A DNA stretch of 64,000 bases from Celeribacter naphthalenivorans. Lineage in GTDB: Bacteria > Pseudomonadota > Alphaproteobacteria > Rhodobacterales > Rhodobacteraceae. Shown in pieces: positions 9,497-18,689 of this stretch. The notes under the pieces are model-generated. The model was not told the DNA's origin. It saw only the letters and a list, made by a program, of their open reading frames with translations, and ran no database searches. Both the position numbers and the translations under genes were made by a program. The stretch spans positions 310,001 to 374,000 of the forward strand of contig NZ_JAIVLK010000001.1 of NCBI RefSeq assembly GCF_020524585.1, written 5' to 3'. Position 1 is the stretch's first letter, and each line of letters begins with the position of its first letter.

Positions 9497-10087
9497 TTAG
9501 AGATACGCCTGTACCAAATCGCGGGTTGTCGCGAATGCGGCCTCGGCCCCTTTGATCGCACGGGCCTGGTCATGGGAGCTCAGGTCAACCGCATCAAGCG
9601 CGGATTTGACGGCTTTCCAATAGGGCGCGCGGCCCTCGGGCGGCTCTGCCAGATGGCGAGCGCCATGGGTCTCCGACAGGCCCATCTTGCGGGCGTATTT
9701 CAACAGAAAGGCCGCGCCCAGATTGGAGCCTTCGACCACGTAGAGCCAGCCCAGTGCCTCTGGCAGATCGGCGGTTTCGGTGGCGGGCGCAGCGGTGATT
9801 TCGGGCCGCGGGAGGTCCAGATCGTCCATGTCCTGTGTCACATCGTTGAGCCGCCCTCGTGCTTTCAATCCGGGAAAATGCGCGGCCAATGCGGCCGAGC
9901 GATAGATCGGAGCGGCATGGTGATGCAGCCCGTGCTGGACTCGCAAAAAACGCCCATAGTTCTCAATGTTGTCAAACGGTTTTGCCGCCATGATGGACCG
10001 GTCCAACCGCTCATGCGTCGTGTTGGTTTCGGCGCGAAGTCGCATGGAAAGCGTCGAAAGGGCGGGAATAGAAGTTTGTGTGTTCAT
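9497..10087 (-). CDS. Biliverdin-producing heme oxygenase
   Basis: A 196-residue all-helical protein with the bacterial heme oxygenase pattern. A proximal histidine sits in TTHERLDR (His25) and a glycine-rich distal helix in YVVEGSNLGAAFL (about 125). The family opens heme to biliverdin, CO and iron in the cytoplasm using an external reductant. It lies 53 bp downstream of the STN-type TonB receptor on the same strand, so it probably finishes the heme uptake operon. AAGGTGAAAG precedes the ATG. A perfect 9-bp hairpin lies in the gap to the receptor. Confidence 0.9.
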   Translation of the reverse strand: MNTQTSIPALSTLSMRLRAETNTTHERLDRSIMAAKPFDNIENYGRFLRVQHGLHHHAAPIYRSAALAAHFPGLKARGRLNDVTQDMDDLDLPRPEITAAPATETADLPEALGWLYVVEGSNLGAAFLLKYARKMGLSETHGARHLAEPPEGRAPYWKAVKSALDAVDLSSHDQARAIKGAEAAFATTRDLVQAYL

Positions 10088-10111
10088 CTTTCACCTTGCG
10101 AAAATGGAAAA

Positions 10112-10133
10112 GGGCGCACCAAGAGGTGCGCCC
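10112..10133 (-). terminator. Hairpin between the TonB receptor and heme oxygenase genes
   Basis: GGGCGCACC-AAGA-GGTGCGCCC is a perfect 9-bp stem with a 4-base loop. On the minus strand it is followed by TTTTCCATTTT rather than a clean U-run. It lies inside the presumed operon, so it could be a partial terminator or mRNA stabiliser that sets receptor:enzyme ratio. Confidence 0.5.
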
Positions 10134-10140
10134 TGAGACG

Positions 10141-12711
10141 TTAGAATGTTGCAGTCAGACCAAGACGCACCGTGCGCCCGGGAGAGGGCATAAGGCCGAT
10201 TGTCAGCGTGTCCATGTAATATTGATCAGTCACGTTATCGACTGCGAAATCAAAGGTCAGCGTGTCGTTGATTTCATAGCTGCCGAACAGATCGACGGTG
10301 GTGTAGGGATCCCAGTCCACAGCCCGGGTCGTCCCGCCGCGTGGTCCACTAAAATCGGAGGACGCACGTTTACCGACATAGGTTACACGCCCGCCCAGTT
10401 CGAGCGTCTCGTCCAGAAAGCGCCCCCCCAAGGTCAGGGATGCCGAAGTCTCTGGCGGCACGTGTTGTTGCACATAGCCATTGTCGGAACCACCCGATGA
10501 ACACGCCCCCTCAAGATCACAGAATTCGGTGCTGACGTATTTCGAGCCAGAGAAGTCGCCGTAGAAACGCCCGGTATCGAAACCGAGGGACAGCTCCCAG
10601 CCTTTCATCCGCGCGGAATCCAGATTGACGAAGTTCCAACTGTCATCACGGGTGATGTAATTCTCGATGTCATTGTCGAAATAGGCCAACTTGGCCCGGA
10701 TCTGTGCGCCGAATTGATCCGTCATATAGTTGACGCCGATCTCTTTATTTTGCGCGTGTTCGGGTTTGAGATCCAAGGTGGGATCCGGGCTCGCCGACCA
10801 GCCCACAGTGCTCTCGAAAAGGCTCGGTGCCCGGTAGGCTTCGGCATATTTGCCGTAGACTTGTAATCCCGGGATCGCCTCATAGGTCAATGAGGCAATC
10901 GGCGCGAGACCTCCGCCATCGTATTCCGTATGAACCTCTGTCCGGGTTTGCCCGCCATTGCCGTCGTCGACATAGATCGTTCGTGTATTGTTGTCGTAAC
11001 TCTTCATTTCGGAATAGCGCAGGCTGCCATCAAAGGTCAGCGTGTTCGACAACTCATAGTGGGCCGAAACAAAGGCGCTCACTTCCTGACGCCAACCATC
11101 GCGGATTTCACCATCAAACTCCACATAGGGGTAATCGTCAGGAATGTAACTTTCGATATCCGATGGCGGACGGATGTACTCTTTCTTGCCAGCCACCCCA
11201 TAATTCAACGTCAATGCACGGTCGAACAGGTCCAGTCGCGAGGTGTTGGAGACGTTCAGGCCAAATTGTTCGGCCTCGCTGGCATAGCTGAAATAAACAC
11301 CGGGAAAACCGGCCATGAATCCATAGGCCGTGTTGATCGAGGTGGTGTTCAGCGTGTAATAGAGGTCAGCCTCGAGATCGATCAGATCGTTGTCATCCGG
11401 GTTCCAGCCATAACGCAGCGTCCCCGTTTTGGCATCGACATAGCTCAGAGGCGATTGCCACCCCATGCCGAAGCGAATGATCTGCGAGGGCATCAACTCG
11501 CCGAAATCGCTTTCATAATGCATATAGCTTGCATCAATCGAATGCCCGTTGCCCCATTTGTAAATGCCGCGCAACAGGTGAGAGGTATTGTCCTGCGAGG
11601 TGTTCAGCACCTCTTCGCCGGGGACAAACTGATTGAGGCTGTCATCCGCAGGATCATCGCCATCGTCACCGGCAAAATAGTTGCCGGTCTTGCGCCGTGC
11701 AGTGGCGGCGAGAAGCTCGAAATCACCGAATTTCTGCGCCACCGCAATGCTGCCGTTCCACGAGTCGCCGAATTCCAGCGCACCGGGACGATCATAGCGT
11801 TCTTCGTCGCCTTGTCCCGCGCCGATTGTGAACGTCTCTGGGACGTCTGTGGTGTTGCTTGTCACGCCGAAGGTGAGGCGCACGCCCTGTGTGTCACCGT
11901 CTTTGATAATGTCGTCGGGCTTTAGTGTAGAGACACGCATCACGCCGCCGGTCGCGCCATTGGCATCCGCGCCGGAGCTTGGACCTTTCTCGATAGACAT
12001 GGAACCGATCAGATCGGGATCGAGATAGGTCCGCCCCGCAATGCCGGAATAGCCGCGATAGACGGTGGTTTCCTGAAAGCTGCCATCAATGACAACGGGC
12101 ACACGGCCTTGTCCCTGCATCCCGCGCACGTTGACATCCAAAGCCCCGCTGTTGCGGTTGTCGCCATTGAGCACACCGGCTGCGCCCTTGAGGAAATCAC
12201 CCACCGAAGTGCCGCGAAAACGTTCAATTTCTTCCGCGTCCTTGTAGACGATGGAGGCGGGTTCCTCGTAATTGCTGTTGGCGGAATAGGAGCCGGTTCC
12301 ACCCGAAACGATGATCGTATCTAACAACAACGTGCCTTCGGGCAGGTCGACTGCGGCGCTGTCGTTCGTGGCGTAGACTGTCACTGTGTTTGCACTTGTG
12401 AAACGATAGCTTAGCCCGCTCCCTGAGAGCAGGGCGGCAAAAGCGCTGCGTGCGGTGTAGCTCCCATTGAGCGCTGGGCTGCGTTTGCCGGCCACAATCT
12501 GCGAGGATAGGATCAGGCGTATGCCACTTTGATCCGCCAATTGCGTCAGGGCAGAGCCAAGATTTTGAGCCGGGATGGATAGGGTCACTTCTGCGCTTTG
12601 CGCTTGGGCATAAGCCATCTCGGTCCACCCGAACTGGGTCATGCTCAGCGCGGCGGTCGTGCAGAGTGCGAGCGCGCGCAGGGTAGGTCTTTTTCGTATC
12701 GTGTTGGTCAT
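10141..12711 (-). CDS. TonB-dependent receptor with STN signalling domain, probable heme transducer
   Basis: 856 residues from the ATG at 12711 (GGCGGGGG upstream; an ATG seven codons earlier is possible). A signal peptide ending near AYAQA is followed by an STN domain (about 35-95, VTLSIPAQNLGSALTQLADQ), a plug (about 145-265) and a 22-strand barrel ending in LGLTATF with a terminal phenylalanine. STN-bearing receptors pass a ligand-bound signal to a periplasmic FecR domain. The sigma and FecR genes lie directly upstream and heme oxygenase directly downstream, the layout of heme surface-signalling systems such as Hur/Bhu and Has. Heme as ligand is inferred from these neighbours. Confidence 0.9.
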   Translation of the reverse strand: MTNTIRKRPTLRALALCTTAALSMTQFGWTEMAYAQAQSAEVTLSIPAQNLGSALTQLADQSGIRLILSSQIVAGKRSPALNGSYTARSAFAALLSGSGLSYRFTSANTVTVYATNDSAAVDLPEGTLLLDTIIVSGGTGSYSANSNYEEPASIVYKDAEEIERFRGTSVGDFLKGAAGVLNGDNRNSGALDVNVRGMQGQGRVPVVIDGSFQETTVYRGYSGIAGRTYLDPDLIGSMSIEKGPSSGADANGATGGVMRVSTLKPDDIIKDGDTQGVRLTFGVTSNTTDVPETFTIGAGQGDEERYDRPGALEFGDSWNGSIAVAQKFGDFELLAATARRKTGNYFAGDDGDDPADDSLNQFVPGEEVLNTSQDNTSHLLRGIYKWGNGHSIDASYMHYESDFGELMPSQIIRFGMGWQSPLSYVDAKTGTLRYGWNPDDNDLIDLEADLYYTLNTTSINTAYGFMAGFPGVYFSYASEAEQFGLNVSNTSRLDLFDRALTLNYGVAGKKEYIRPPSDIESYIPDDYPYVEFDGEIRDGWRQEVSAFVSAHYELSNTLTFDGSLRYSEMKSYDNNTRTIYVDDGNGGQTRTEVHTEYDGGGLAPIASLTYEAIPGLQVYGKYAEAYRAPSLFESTVGWSASPDPTLDLKPEHAQNKEIGVNYMTDQFGAQIRAKLAYFDNDIENYITRDDSWNFVNLDSARMKGWELSLGFDTGRFYGDFSGSKYVSTEFCDLEGACSSGGSDNGYVQQHVPPETSASLTLGGRFLDETLELGGRVTYVGKRASSDFSGPRGGTTRAVDWDPYTTVDLFGSYEINDTLTFDFAVDNVTDQYYMDTLTIGLMPSPGRTVRLGLTATF

Positions 12712-12866
12712 TGGTCCCCCGCCGATTTTCAAGGTTCTATTTCGGCTGGGTCACAAGGGCGTCACCTGGCGTGTCATAAGAGAGACGAGACGTGGCGCGC
12801 CAACTTGCAGCGGGTTGTGAAAAAAATCTTAACTTTTTATGATTTTATATGGAAAATTGTTTTATA
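12712..12866 (-). promoter_or_regulatory. AT-rich upstream region of the TonB receptor
   Basis: The 155 bases between the FecR and receptor genes contain a strongly AT-rich block (about 12826-12862), unlike the surrounding GC-rich DNA. This is where an ECF sigma-dependent promoter for the receptor would be expected. I cannot assign -35/-10 boxes with confidence. Confidence 0.35.
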
Positions 12867-13793
12867 TCAGGCTGTTCTGATCGCGGCCAGCATCGGAATT
12901 TTGCTGATCCTGACAGGGAGGGCAGCTTCTAAAGCGTCAAGGATCGCGTCGGGGTCGGCCAGATCAAACACGCCTGTGATCTCCATCGTGGCCAATTCAT
13001 CCTCCATTAGGACGATCCGACCGCCGCGATAGCGTTCCAGTTCCACGGCAAGATCGCCAAGCGCCCTGCGGTTGAAAATGAGCTTGCCTCGCCGCCAGGC
13101 GCTTGCCTCGCTAAGATCGACGGTTTTGATGTCAGAGAAACGGCCTTCGCGCGTGATCTGAATGTGTTGACCGGCGGCCACATGTCGTGTGCCGGTCTGG
13201 CCCGTGACGTCAGCCGCGCCTGTGTGAACGACAAGCCCGACTCGTCCATTGCACAGATCGACATCAATCTCACCCTGCGCACAGGTGATCGTGGTCTTGC
13301 CCTCCGAGACATGAAACGGCGCAGTATTGTTTTGAGCGACCGTGAAAAATGCCTGTCCGCGCGCGAGGGACACGCCCCGGTCACCGTTCTCAAATGTACC
13401 GGAAAGCGCGGTGCGTGCGTTGAGCAAAACATCGGTGCCATCTTTAAGTTTAAAGCTCTTACGTTCGGCTGTGGCCGTCTGATAATCGGCGAACAGATGT
13501 GTGCCGAGAATGCCGAGGCTGTGCATTCCGCCTGCCACAATCATCGACGCGCCACCGCCAATGACGGCGCGCCGTGTCATCCGGCGGTTGCGCATCTCGC
13601 GTCCCCAGCCGGCCCCGGCGGCCCCGAGACCGTTCCAGAGCTGCTCGGCCTCCTGCGCTGCCGCTTCATGTGCGGGGCTGATGGCGCGCCATGCCTGCCA
13701 GTTCTGCGTGTCATGGGGTTCGGCGCTGCCGGAATGTAGCCGGACAATCCAATCGAGGGCCTGATCGCTGAGCTCGGAAGAGGTTACATTCAT
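12867..13793 (-). CDS. FecR-family anti-sigma factor
   Basis: 308 residues from the ATG at 13793 (GGAAAAG upstream); an in-frame ATG at 13817 and longer extensions are less likely. Residues about 5-60 are the cytoplasmic DUF4880/FecR N-terminal domain (LSDQALDWIVRLHSG, WQAWRAISPAHEAA). One membrane segment follows (about 92-112, AVIGGGASMIVAGGMHSLGI), then a periplasmic FecR domain (about 120-215, SFKLKDGTDVLLNARTAL). Members hold or activate their partner sigma factor on a signal from the receptor STN domain. The gene lies about 110 bp downstream of the sigma gene. It has the domains of an intact regulator. Confidence 0.9.
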   Translation of the reverse strand: MNVTSSELSDQALDWIVRLHSGSAEPHDTQNWQAWRAISPAHEAAAQEAEQLWNGLGAAGAGWGREMRNRRMTRRAVIGGGASMIVAGGMHSLGILGTHLFADYQTATAERKSFKLKDGTDVLLNARTALSGTFENGDRGVSLARGQAFFTVAQNNTAPFHVSEGKTTITCAQGEIDVDLCNGRVGLVVHTGAADVTGQTGTRHVAAGQHIQITREGRFSDIKTVDLSEASAWRRGKLIFNRRALGDLAVELERYRGGRIVLMEDELATMEITGVFDLADPDAILDALEAALPVRISKIPMLAAIRTA

Positions 13794-13902
13794 GTTGTCT
13801 TTTCCGCTGGAGGTCATGACCCTTGCCACCTTTTTGCCGTTTGGCGTGCTGTCTCTATAGACGGGACGAAATGAAAGCATCGATCTTGCACTGAAAAATC
13901 TT

Positions 13903-14442
13903 CTATTGTGTGTGATGCAGATAATCGCGGCAATGCCGAAGCGCCTGCGCCATATATTTCGCGACCATGCTTTCGGAGACGCCGAGGGCCAGCGCAATTT
14001 CACGATGGCCCATGCCGAGACAACGGTTCATCAAAAGCGCGCGCCGGGGTTTGTCCTTGAGCTTCAAGAGCGCTCTGACCAGTTGTTTCAACTCCTCGCG
14101 CGCCAGCATCACCTCCTCTGCGGAGGGCACATCGTCCATCAGCGTGTCGATGTCGATATCCCCAATCGCGGCGCGATCACTGTGCCGTTTTTCCCGACGG
14201 ATCAGGTCAATGGCGATATTGCCCGCAATGCTCAGCAAATAGCCACGGGGGTTGTTCACTGAGGAGGGGGCGGTTTTAAGGCCTTCGAGCCTGATCCATG
14301 TTTCCTGCATCGCTTCATCGGCCAGGTCCTGTGACCCCAGACGTCCGGCCAGACTGCGCCGCAAACCATGCCAATGATCGAGGTAGAAGCGAAAGAGCCG
14401 TATTTTGCTATTTTGGTCTGTCATACACGATTGGCCCGACAT
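13903..14442 (-). CDS. FecI-like ECF sigma factor
   Basis: 179 residues containing sigma region 2 (SQDLADEAMQETWIRL) and region 4 (LKLKDKPRRALLMNRCLGMGHREIALALGVSESMVAKYMAQAL). I chose the ATG at 14442 because AAAGGTGG lies just upstream; an internal ATG at 14424 lacks a ribosome binding site. It should direct RNA polymerase to the downstream STN receptor promoter once FecR is signalled by occupied receptor. It is the first gene of the minus-strand heme unit. Confidence 0.9.
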   Translation of the reverse strand: MSGQSCMTDQNSKIRLFRFYLDHWHGLRRSLAGRLGSQDLADEAMQETWIRLEGLKTAPSSVNNPRGYLLSIAGNIAIDLIRREKRHSDRAAIGDIDIDTLMDDVPSAEEVMLAREELKQLVRALLKLKDKPRRALLMNRCLGMGHREIALALGVSESMVAKYMAQALRHCRDYLHHTQ

Positions 14443-15237
14443 TCTGCGACCACCTTTCCGGTCGAATTATGCGATCCTCCGCGCAGCACGGGAGAGCGTG
14501 TCCCGATGGTGGTTTCGAAACAGCTCAGAATTCCAGCGATCAATAAAAACAGCCATGCCTGACCTCTGCCAATATAACGATTTCGTCTGATGGGCTGACA
14601 GTCATGCAACCTTTGGTGCGCGAACTGACGTGATCTTGGCGCTCACGTGTACATCGTGATGCCAGAGGCGGCTGCCAGAAATTTAAAGGCATATGTCTTG
14701 GAAGAAAAGACATTTTTCGGTGCAAATATTCCCGCGGCTTGGGGCAATTCTCTCCGTCGGTCGATCGTGCCCCGCTTTGTCGCTCACGATGGACTTCGCA
14801 GCTAGATACGCCAAGTGGGTGAGGCGCTCTGGATTACAGGCAAACTCAGGCATCATTGTGGGGATGCGATGTGCCGATGGCAGCGTCAATATTATATCAC
14901 CGCTTCGCCTGTTGCGCTGATCCCACCAAGGCATCTGCAAGGCGAGGCTTCTCAGAAAAACTCGCCAGATGAAGCCGAAGATCCTCTATGTTCAGCACGT
15001 TCAGTGGGGCTCCATCCCATTGCTTCTATGAGGAAACCCGTAGGGTGGGGAGCGGCGGTGCTCTCACAGAGCGGCGCTAATTCTCGCAGCTTTTCCGCCA
15101 ATCTGCTTGCGGTCGATGGTGAACTTTGTTTTACTGCGCAGAGCGAATACGCTCTCCGAGACAGTTTGATAAGGTGCGCAGCACCTGTGAACGATCCAGG
15201 GAAATTCCACATTTCTCTGACGTCACAGGAGTTGACA
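14443..15237. promoter_or_regulatory. Divergent regulatory region between the two heme receptor units
   Basis: This 795-bp gap separates the minus-strand sigma operon from the plus-strand TonB receptor. It should hold promoters for both. A perfect palindrome GGTGC-GCA-GCACC lies at 15173-15185, about 40 bases before the receptor ribosome binding site. I cannot confirm a Fur, Irr or RirA operator by eye. The receptor frame stays open upstream to about 14815, but that extension has no signal peptide. Confidence 0.4.
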
Positions 15238-17367
15238 ATGTCGCAGTTTATGCGTCCCAAAAGACGTGCTCTTTCTTTTGTTGCAAGTACAAGCATGCTT
15301 GCAATTTTTCCTCTTTCCGCGCTGTCTCAAAGCGAAAGTGTCGAGATTCACGAACTGGCGCTGATTGTTGTCCAGAGCGAAGCGGGGGCATCTGACACAA
15401 CGGTTCCGACAGAAGATTTGCAAACCCGTTATTCCGGCAATCCCCAGAATGCACTCGATATGACTCCCGGCGTGTCGACCCGGCAAAGCTCAGGTCAGCC
15501 GGGGATCGAAGTCAATATTCGGGGCATGTCTGGATATGGTCGGGTGAATTCCATGATCGATGGGGTGCCACAAAGCTTCAAGAATACGGCGGGGCACGAA
15601 GCCTCGGGTGGCAATCTTTTGTACATCCAGCCCGAGTTTCTGAGCGCGATCGACATCGAACGTGGCGTCGTGTCGGGGGCCGCAGGTGCCGGGACGCTCA
15701 CCGGGGCCGCAAATTTCCGCACCATCTCGTTGGAGGACATTCTGCGCGAGGGGGAGACCGAAGGCGGCATGGCCCGCCTGAAGTTTGGTGACAACGGCTA
15801 TAACTACTCCGGCCTTTTCAGCTACGGGAAACGCTTTGACGGGCTTTGGGGCGGAGACGGCCATGTCGATGTGCTCTTTGGCTATGCCTATACGGACGAA
15901 GGCGATTATGCCACGGGCGACGATGGCGAACTGAGCAGCTCTCGCACCTCAGTCAACGCGCCGGAAGGCAAGCTCGCCAAGATCGAAATCGCTCCCAATG
16001 ACGCGCATAAACTGAGCTTTGGTGCGCGGTGGTATGGCAACACCTTCGACAATTCGAGCTACACTTGGGATGTCGATAACCAAACTTGGACCGCCGATTA
16101 CGCCTACGCACCCGGCAATGATCTGATCGATCTGAAAATATCGACCTATTACAACAACACAGCGCTCTATTACCCCGGTACCGGCGGCTCTTATGCGGGA
16201 CGCGAAACCGAAGAAGAGACCTATGGGCTCTCGGTCACCAACAACAGCCGGTTTGCGCTCGCGAGTGGCCGTGACCTGACGCTCAATTATGGGCTGAGTT
16301 GGACGCGGGATGATTTCCAAACTCATGCCATGCGCGGCGGCAACAACCCCGGTAAACTTGATAAAGCCAGCCTCTTTGTCGACGGGCAAATCGACTATGG
16401 CCGCGTGGTCGTGTTCGGCGGGCTGCGCTATGATCACTGGCAGGTTGATGGCTACCGTGCGCCCTATGCCGCCGGCGTTGCGGATTGCCCGCCCAATGGT
16501 CCGTCCTGTGGGGATGAGTGGGTCAAACGCGACGGCGGGGAGCTTTTGCCAAATATTGGACTGAGCTACGCGGCGACGCAAGAGCTGACCCTTTCTGCAA
16601 GCTATGCGCACACATTCCGTCCGCCGACGACGCATGAAATGTTCTATGGGCTTGTGCCCTTCGGTGACGGTGTGGGGACAGGGATGACCAATAATCTCGA
16701 CCTTGATCCAGAAACCAGCCGCACTGTGGAGTTGAGCGCGGAATTCAATCGCCAAGGAGTATGGGGCGCAGAAGATCAGGCATGGTTCAAGGCGTCGGTC
16801 TTTCGCAGCTGGATCAAGGATTACATCGTCAATGATTTCGTTTCGATCCCCGGTGATGCCTATGATCGTGCAATGTGGGTCAACACGGATGGCACAACCA
16901 TCATGCAGGGGATCGAGTTCGAGGGGGGCTATGACACCGGAAAATTCTACGCCAATCTTAGTTTTTCGATCAGCGACACGGACAGCCAACCCGTTGGCAA
17001 CGGTACCGGCATGGGCAATGGTCTGACCTCCTCGCAGCCCGATCGCACAGCGATGCTTGACGTCGGTATGCGGGCTTTCGAAGAAGCTCTGACGCTTGGG
17101 GCACAGGTCCGCTATGTTGGAGCGACGGCGCAGGCTGCCTATGACTGGGGCAGCTATCCTGACGGCGCGTATCTTTCGGAAACAGACAGCTACACGCTTG
17201 TTGATCTCTACGGCAGCTACGCACTGAACGACACAGCCGAGCTGTTCGTTTCTATCGAGAATGTTTTCGATGAAGCCTATGGGTATCCGGGCGGCAACGA
17301 AGCTGCCTACCAAGAAATGGCGGGCCGCGGCCGCACTTTTATTGCTGGCTTGACCACCCGGTTCTGA
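15238..17367 (+). CDS. TonB-dependent heme/hemoglobin-type outer membrane receptor
   Basis: 709 residues from the ATG at 15238 (CAGGAG seven bases before). A signal peptide ends near PLSALSQS. There is no STN domain. A plug with VNIRGMSGYGRVNSMIDGVP (about 100) and IDIERGVVSGAAGAGTLTGA is followed by the barrel, which contains SASYAHTFRPPTTHEMFYG and ends in FIAGLTTRF. The plug pattern matches the TonB heme/hemoglobin receptor group. The next gene is a HugZ-family heme-degrading protein 96 bp downstream, supporting heme as substrate. It transports without its own sigma signalling, unlike the receptor at 10141. Confidence 0.88.
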   Translation: MSQFMRPKRRALSFVASTSMLAIFPLSALSQSESVEIHELALIVVQSEAGASDTTVPTEDLQTRYSGNPQNALDMTPGVSTRQSSGQPGIEVNIRGMSGYGRVNSMIDGVPQSFKNTAGHEASGGNLLYIQPEFLSAIDIERGVVSGAAGAGTLTGAANFRTISLEDILREGETEGGMARLKFGDNGYNYSGLFSYGKRFDGLWGGDGHVDVLFGYAYTDEGDYATGDDGELSSSRTSVNAPEGKLAKIEIAPNDAHKLSFGARWYGNTFDNSSYTWDVDNQTWTADYAYAPGNDLIDLKISTYYNNTALYYPGTGGSYAGRETEEETYGLSVTNNSRFALASGRDLTLNYGLSWTRDDFQTHAMRGGNNPGKLDKASLFVDGQIDYGRVVVFGGLRYDHWQVDGYRAPYAAGVADCPPNGPSCGDEWVKRDGGELLPNIGLSYAATQELTLSASYAHTFRPPTTHEMFYGLVPFGDGVGTGMTNNLDLDPETSRTVELSAEFNRQGVWGAEDQAWFKASVFRSWIKDYIVNDFVSIPGDAYDRAMWVNTDGTTIMQGIEFEGGYDTGKFYANLSFSISDTDSQPVGNGTGMGNGLTSSQPDRTAMLDVGMRAFEEALTLGAQVRYVGATAQAAYDWGSYPDGAYLSETDSYTLVDLYGSYALNDTAELFVSIENVFDEAYGYPGGNEAAYQEMAGRGRTFIAGLTTRF

Positions 17368-17463
17368 AAGGGGTGCTAGGCATTTCTGTGCAACTGCGCT
17401 TGTACGAGGTCAGAGGGGCGCTTTTTGGCGTCCCTCTTGCCGGGAAGCGAAAAGGGGGACGCA

Positions 17464-18207
17464 GTGTCTCATCGCATGAAACTGGTGCGGGAAACGCCGC
17501 TTGAACAAAATGAGGTAGAGCCTTTTGGTCCGCGAGACTTGGCGCGGCGCATTTTGCGCACAACACGTCAAATCTCATTGGCGACTTTGGATCGCAACAA
17601 GGGCTTTCCCTATAGCGCTGTCACGAACCTCTCTGTGGAACCCGATGGGGCAATTGCCTTTTATGGAGCCGCGATAAGCCATCATTCCCGCAATATTATG
17701 GCCGACCCCCGCGTGTCTGTCACACTGAGCCAAAGCGAGGGGCGCGATGTGTTGCGGGACCGGCGTATGACGTTGATCGGGACAGCACACAGGCTTGATG
17801 GCATCGCGTTTGAACGGGCCAAGAACCGCTACAAACGTAAATTCTTCCGCTCTTCGAAATATCTCGATCTGGCAGACAGCTGTATGTTCAAACTCAATGT
17901 TGAGGCCATCCATCTCAACGGCGGACCCGCACGCTATTCGGATAGCCTGTCTGCCGAAGATTTGAGTGTCGATCTGCGTGGAGCCGAAGCGTTGCTTGAG
18001 CAAGAAGAAAGCTTGATCGCTCACTTTGGGAGATTTCCAAACAAGATCAAAATGTTGACCTCGCATATTAACGGGGTGCGCGGGCGTTGGCATATTGCTA
18101 CGATTGACCCTGAGGGCATGGATTTGGCCTCTGAAACGGAGTTTCATCGCCTAAGCTTCTCTCAGCGGGTCACGACACCTGCGACGCTCTTGGGTCTTTT
18201 GTCATAA
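17464..18207 (+). CDS. HugZ/HutZ-family heme utilisation protein
   Basis: 247 residues with a pyridoxamine-phosphate-oxidase-like split barrel (about 25-150: RILRTTRQISLATLDRNKGF, PYSAVTNL, SRNIMADPRVSVTL) and a C-terminal extension of about 70 residues (IAHFGRFPNKIKMLTSHING). I chose the GTG at 17464 because AGGGGG lies just before it; the ATG at 17476 lacks a ribosome binding site. HugZ/HutZ proteins bind and degrade heme with a fold unrelated to canonical heme oxygenases. Its place behind a heme receptor supports that role. It is the second heme-degrading enzyme in this island. Confidence 0.82.
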   Translation: MSHRMKLVRETPLEQNEVEPFGPRDLARRILRTTRQISLATLDRNKGFPYSAVTNLSVEPDGAIAFYGAAISHHSRNIMADPRVSVTLSQSEGRDVLRDRRMTLIGTAHRLDGIAFERAKNRYKRKFFRSSKYLDLADSCMFKLNVEAIHLNGGPARYSDSLSAEDLSVDLRGAEALLEQEESLIAHFGRFPNKIKMLTSHINGVRGRWHIATIDPEGMDLASETEFHRLSFSQRVTTPATLLGLLS

Positions 18208-18286
18208 TATTTACAAAACACCGACACTGACTGCAGGATGTTGTCAGGTTAAAGCATTTTGCTTTTCATCTGAGAGATAAGCATGT

Positions 18287-18306
18287 GCTTAAGGCCATCC
18301 TTAAGC
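18287..18306 (+). terminator. Hairpin downstream of the HugZ gene
   Basis: GCTTAAGG-CCAT-CCTTAAGC is a perfect 8-bp stem with a 4-base loop, 80 bases after the stop codon. It is followed by CCCCTTTGG, so it lacks a strong U-run. It may end the receptor-hugZ transcript. Confidence 0.45.
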
Positions 18307-18339
18307 CCCTTTGGTCTGGCTGAGATATCCGGTCGAAAT

Positions 18340-18641
18340 GGCGGCCAATTCAGTGATAGGCTACCTGCCGTTCAGTTCATCAGGCGGCGCGCTACTGTTC
18401 CATCTGATGAGCAAGCTTTACAAGCGCAGCAGTGTGGTCATCACCGCGAACCTCAGCTTCTCCGAATGGACCAATTTTGCGCCGCCCTTGACACGCAGCC
18501 TTGCTGGATCGGCTCACGCACCGCTGCCACATCCTCGAAACCGGCAGTGACAGCTACCGCTACAAAGCCAGCTCAGACACCGCGAAGAAAAAAGAAAGGA
18601 GATACCTGTGGCTTTCGAAAAAATCTCGAAAAGTACGGTAG
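18340..18641 (+). pseudogene. IS21-family IstB ATPase C-terminal remnant
   Basis: In one phase the DNA reads VIGYLPFSSSGGALLFHLMS followed by KLYKRSSVVITANLSFSEW. After a shift near 18490 another phase reads LLDRLTHRCHILETGSDSYR and ends at a TAG at 18639. Together these are the conserved end of IstB, the ATP-binding helper of IS21 transposases. The N-terminal Walker A half, istA and the terminal inverted repeats are not visible, so this is a dead fragment. Confidence 0.7.
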
Positions 18642-18689
18642 ACAAAGCCATCACCTGAGGGCACCAATTTAATCTCACAGGAAACCTGA

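Noticed and set aside
8947-9573. 208-codon minus-strand frame next to the heme oxygenase
   Set aside because: Pro/Arg-rich translation without family resemblance, overlapping the heme oxygenase in another phase.
14815-15237. N-terminal extension of the plus-strand TonB receptor
   Set aside because: The ATG at 15238 has a good ribosome binding site and is followed directly by a signal peptide; the extension would bury it.
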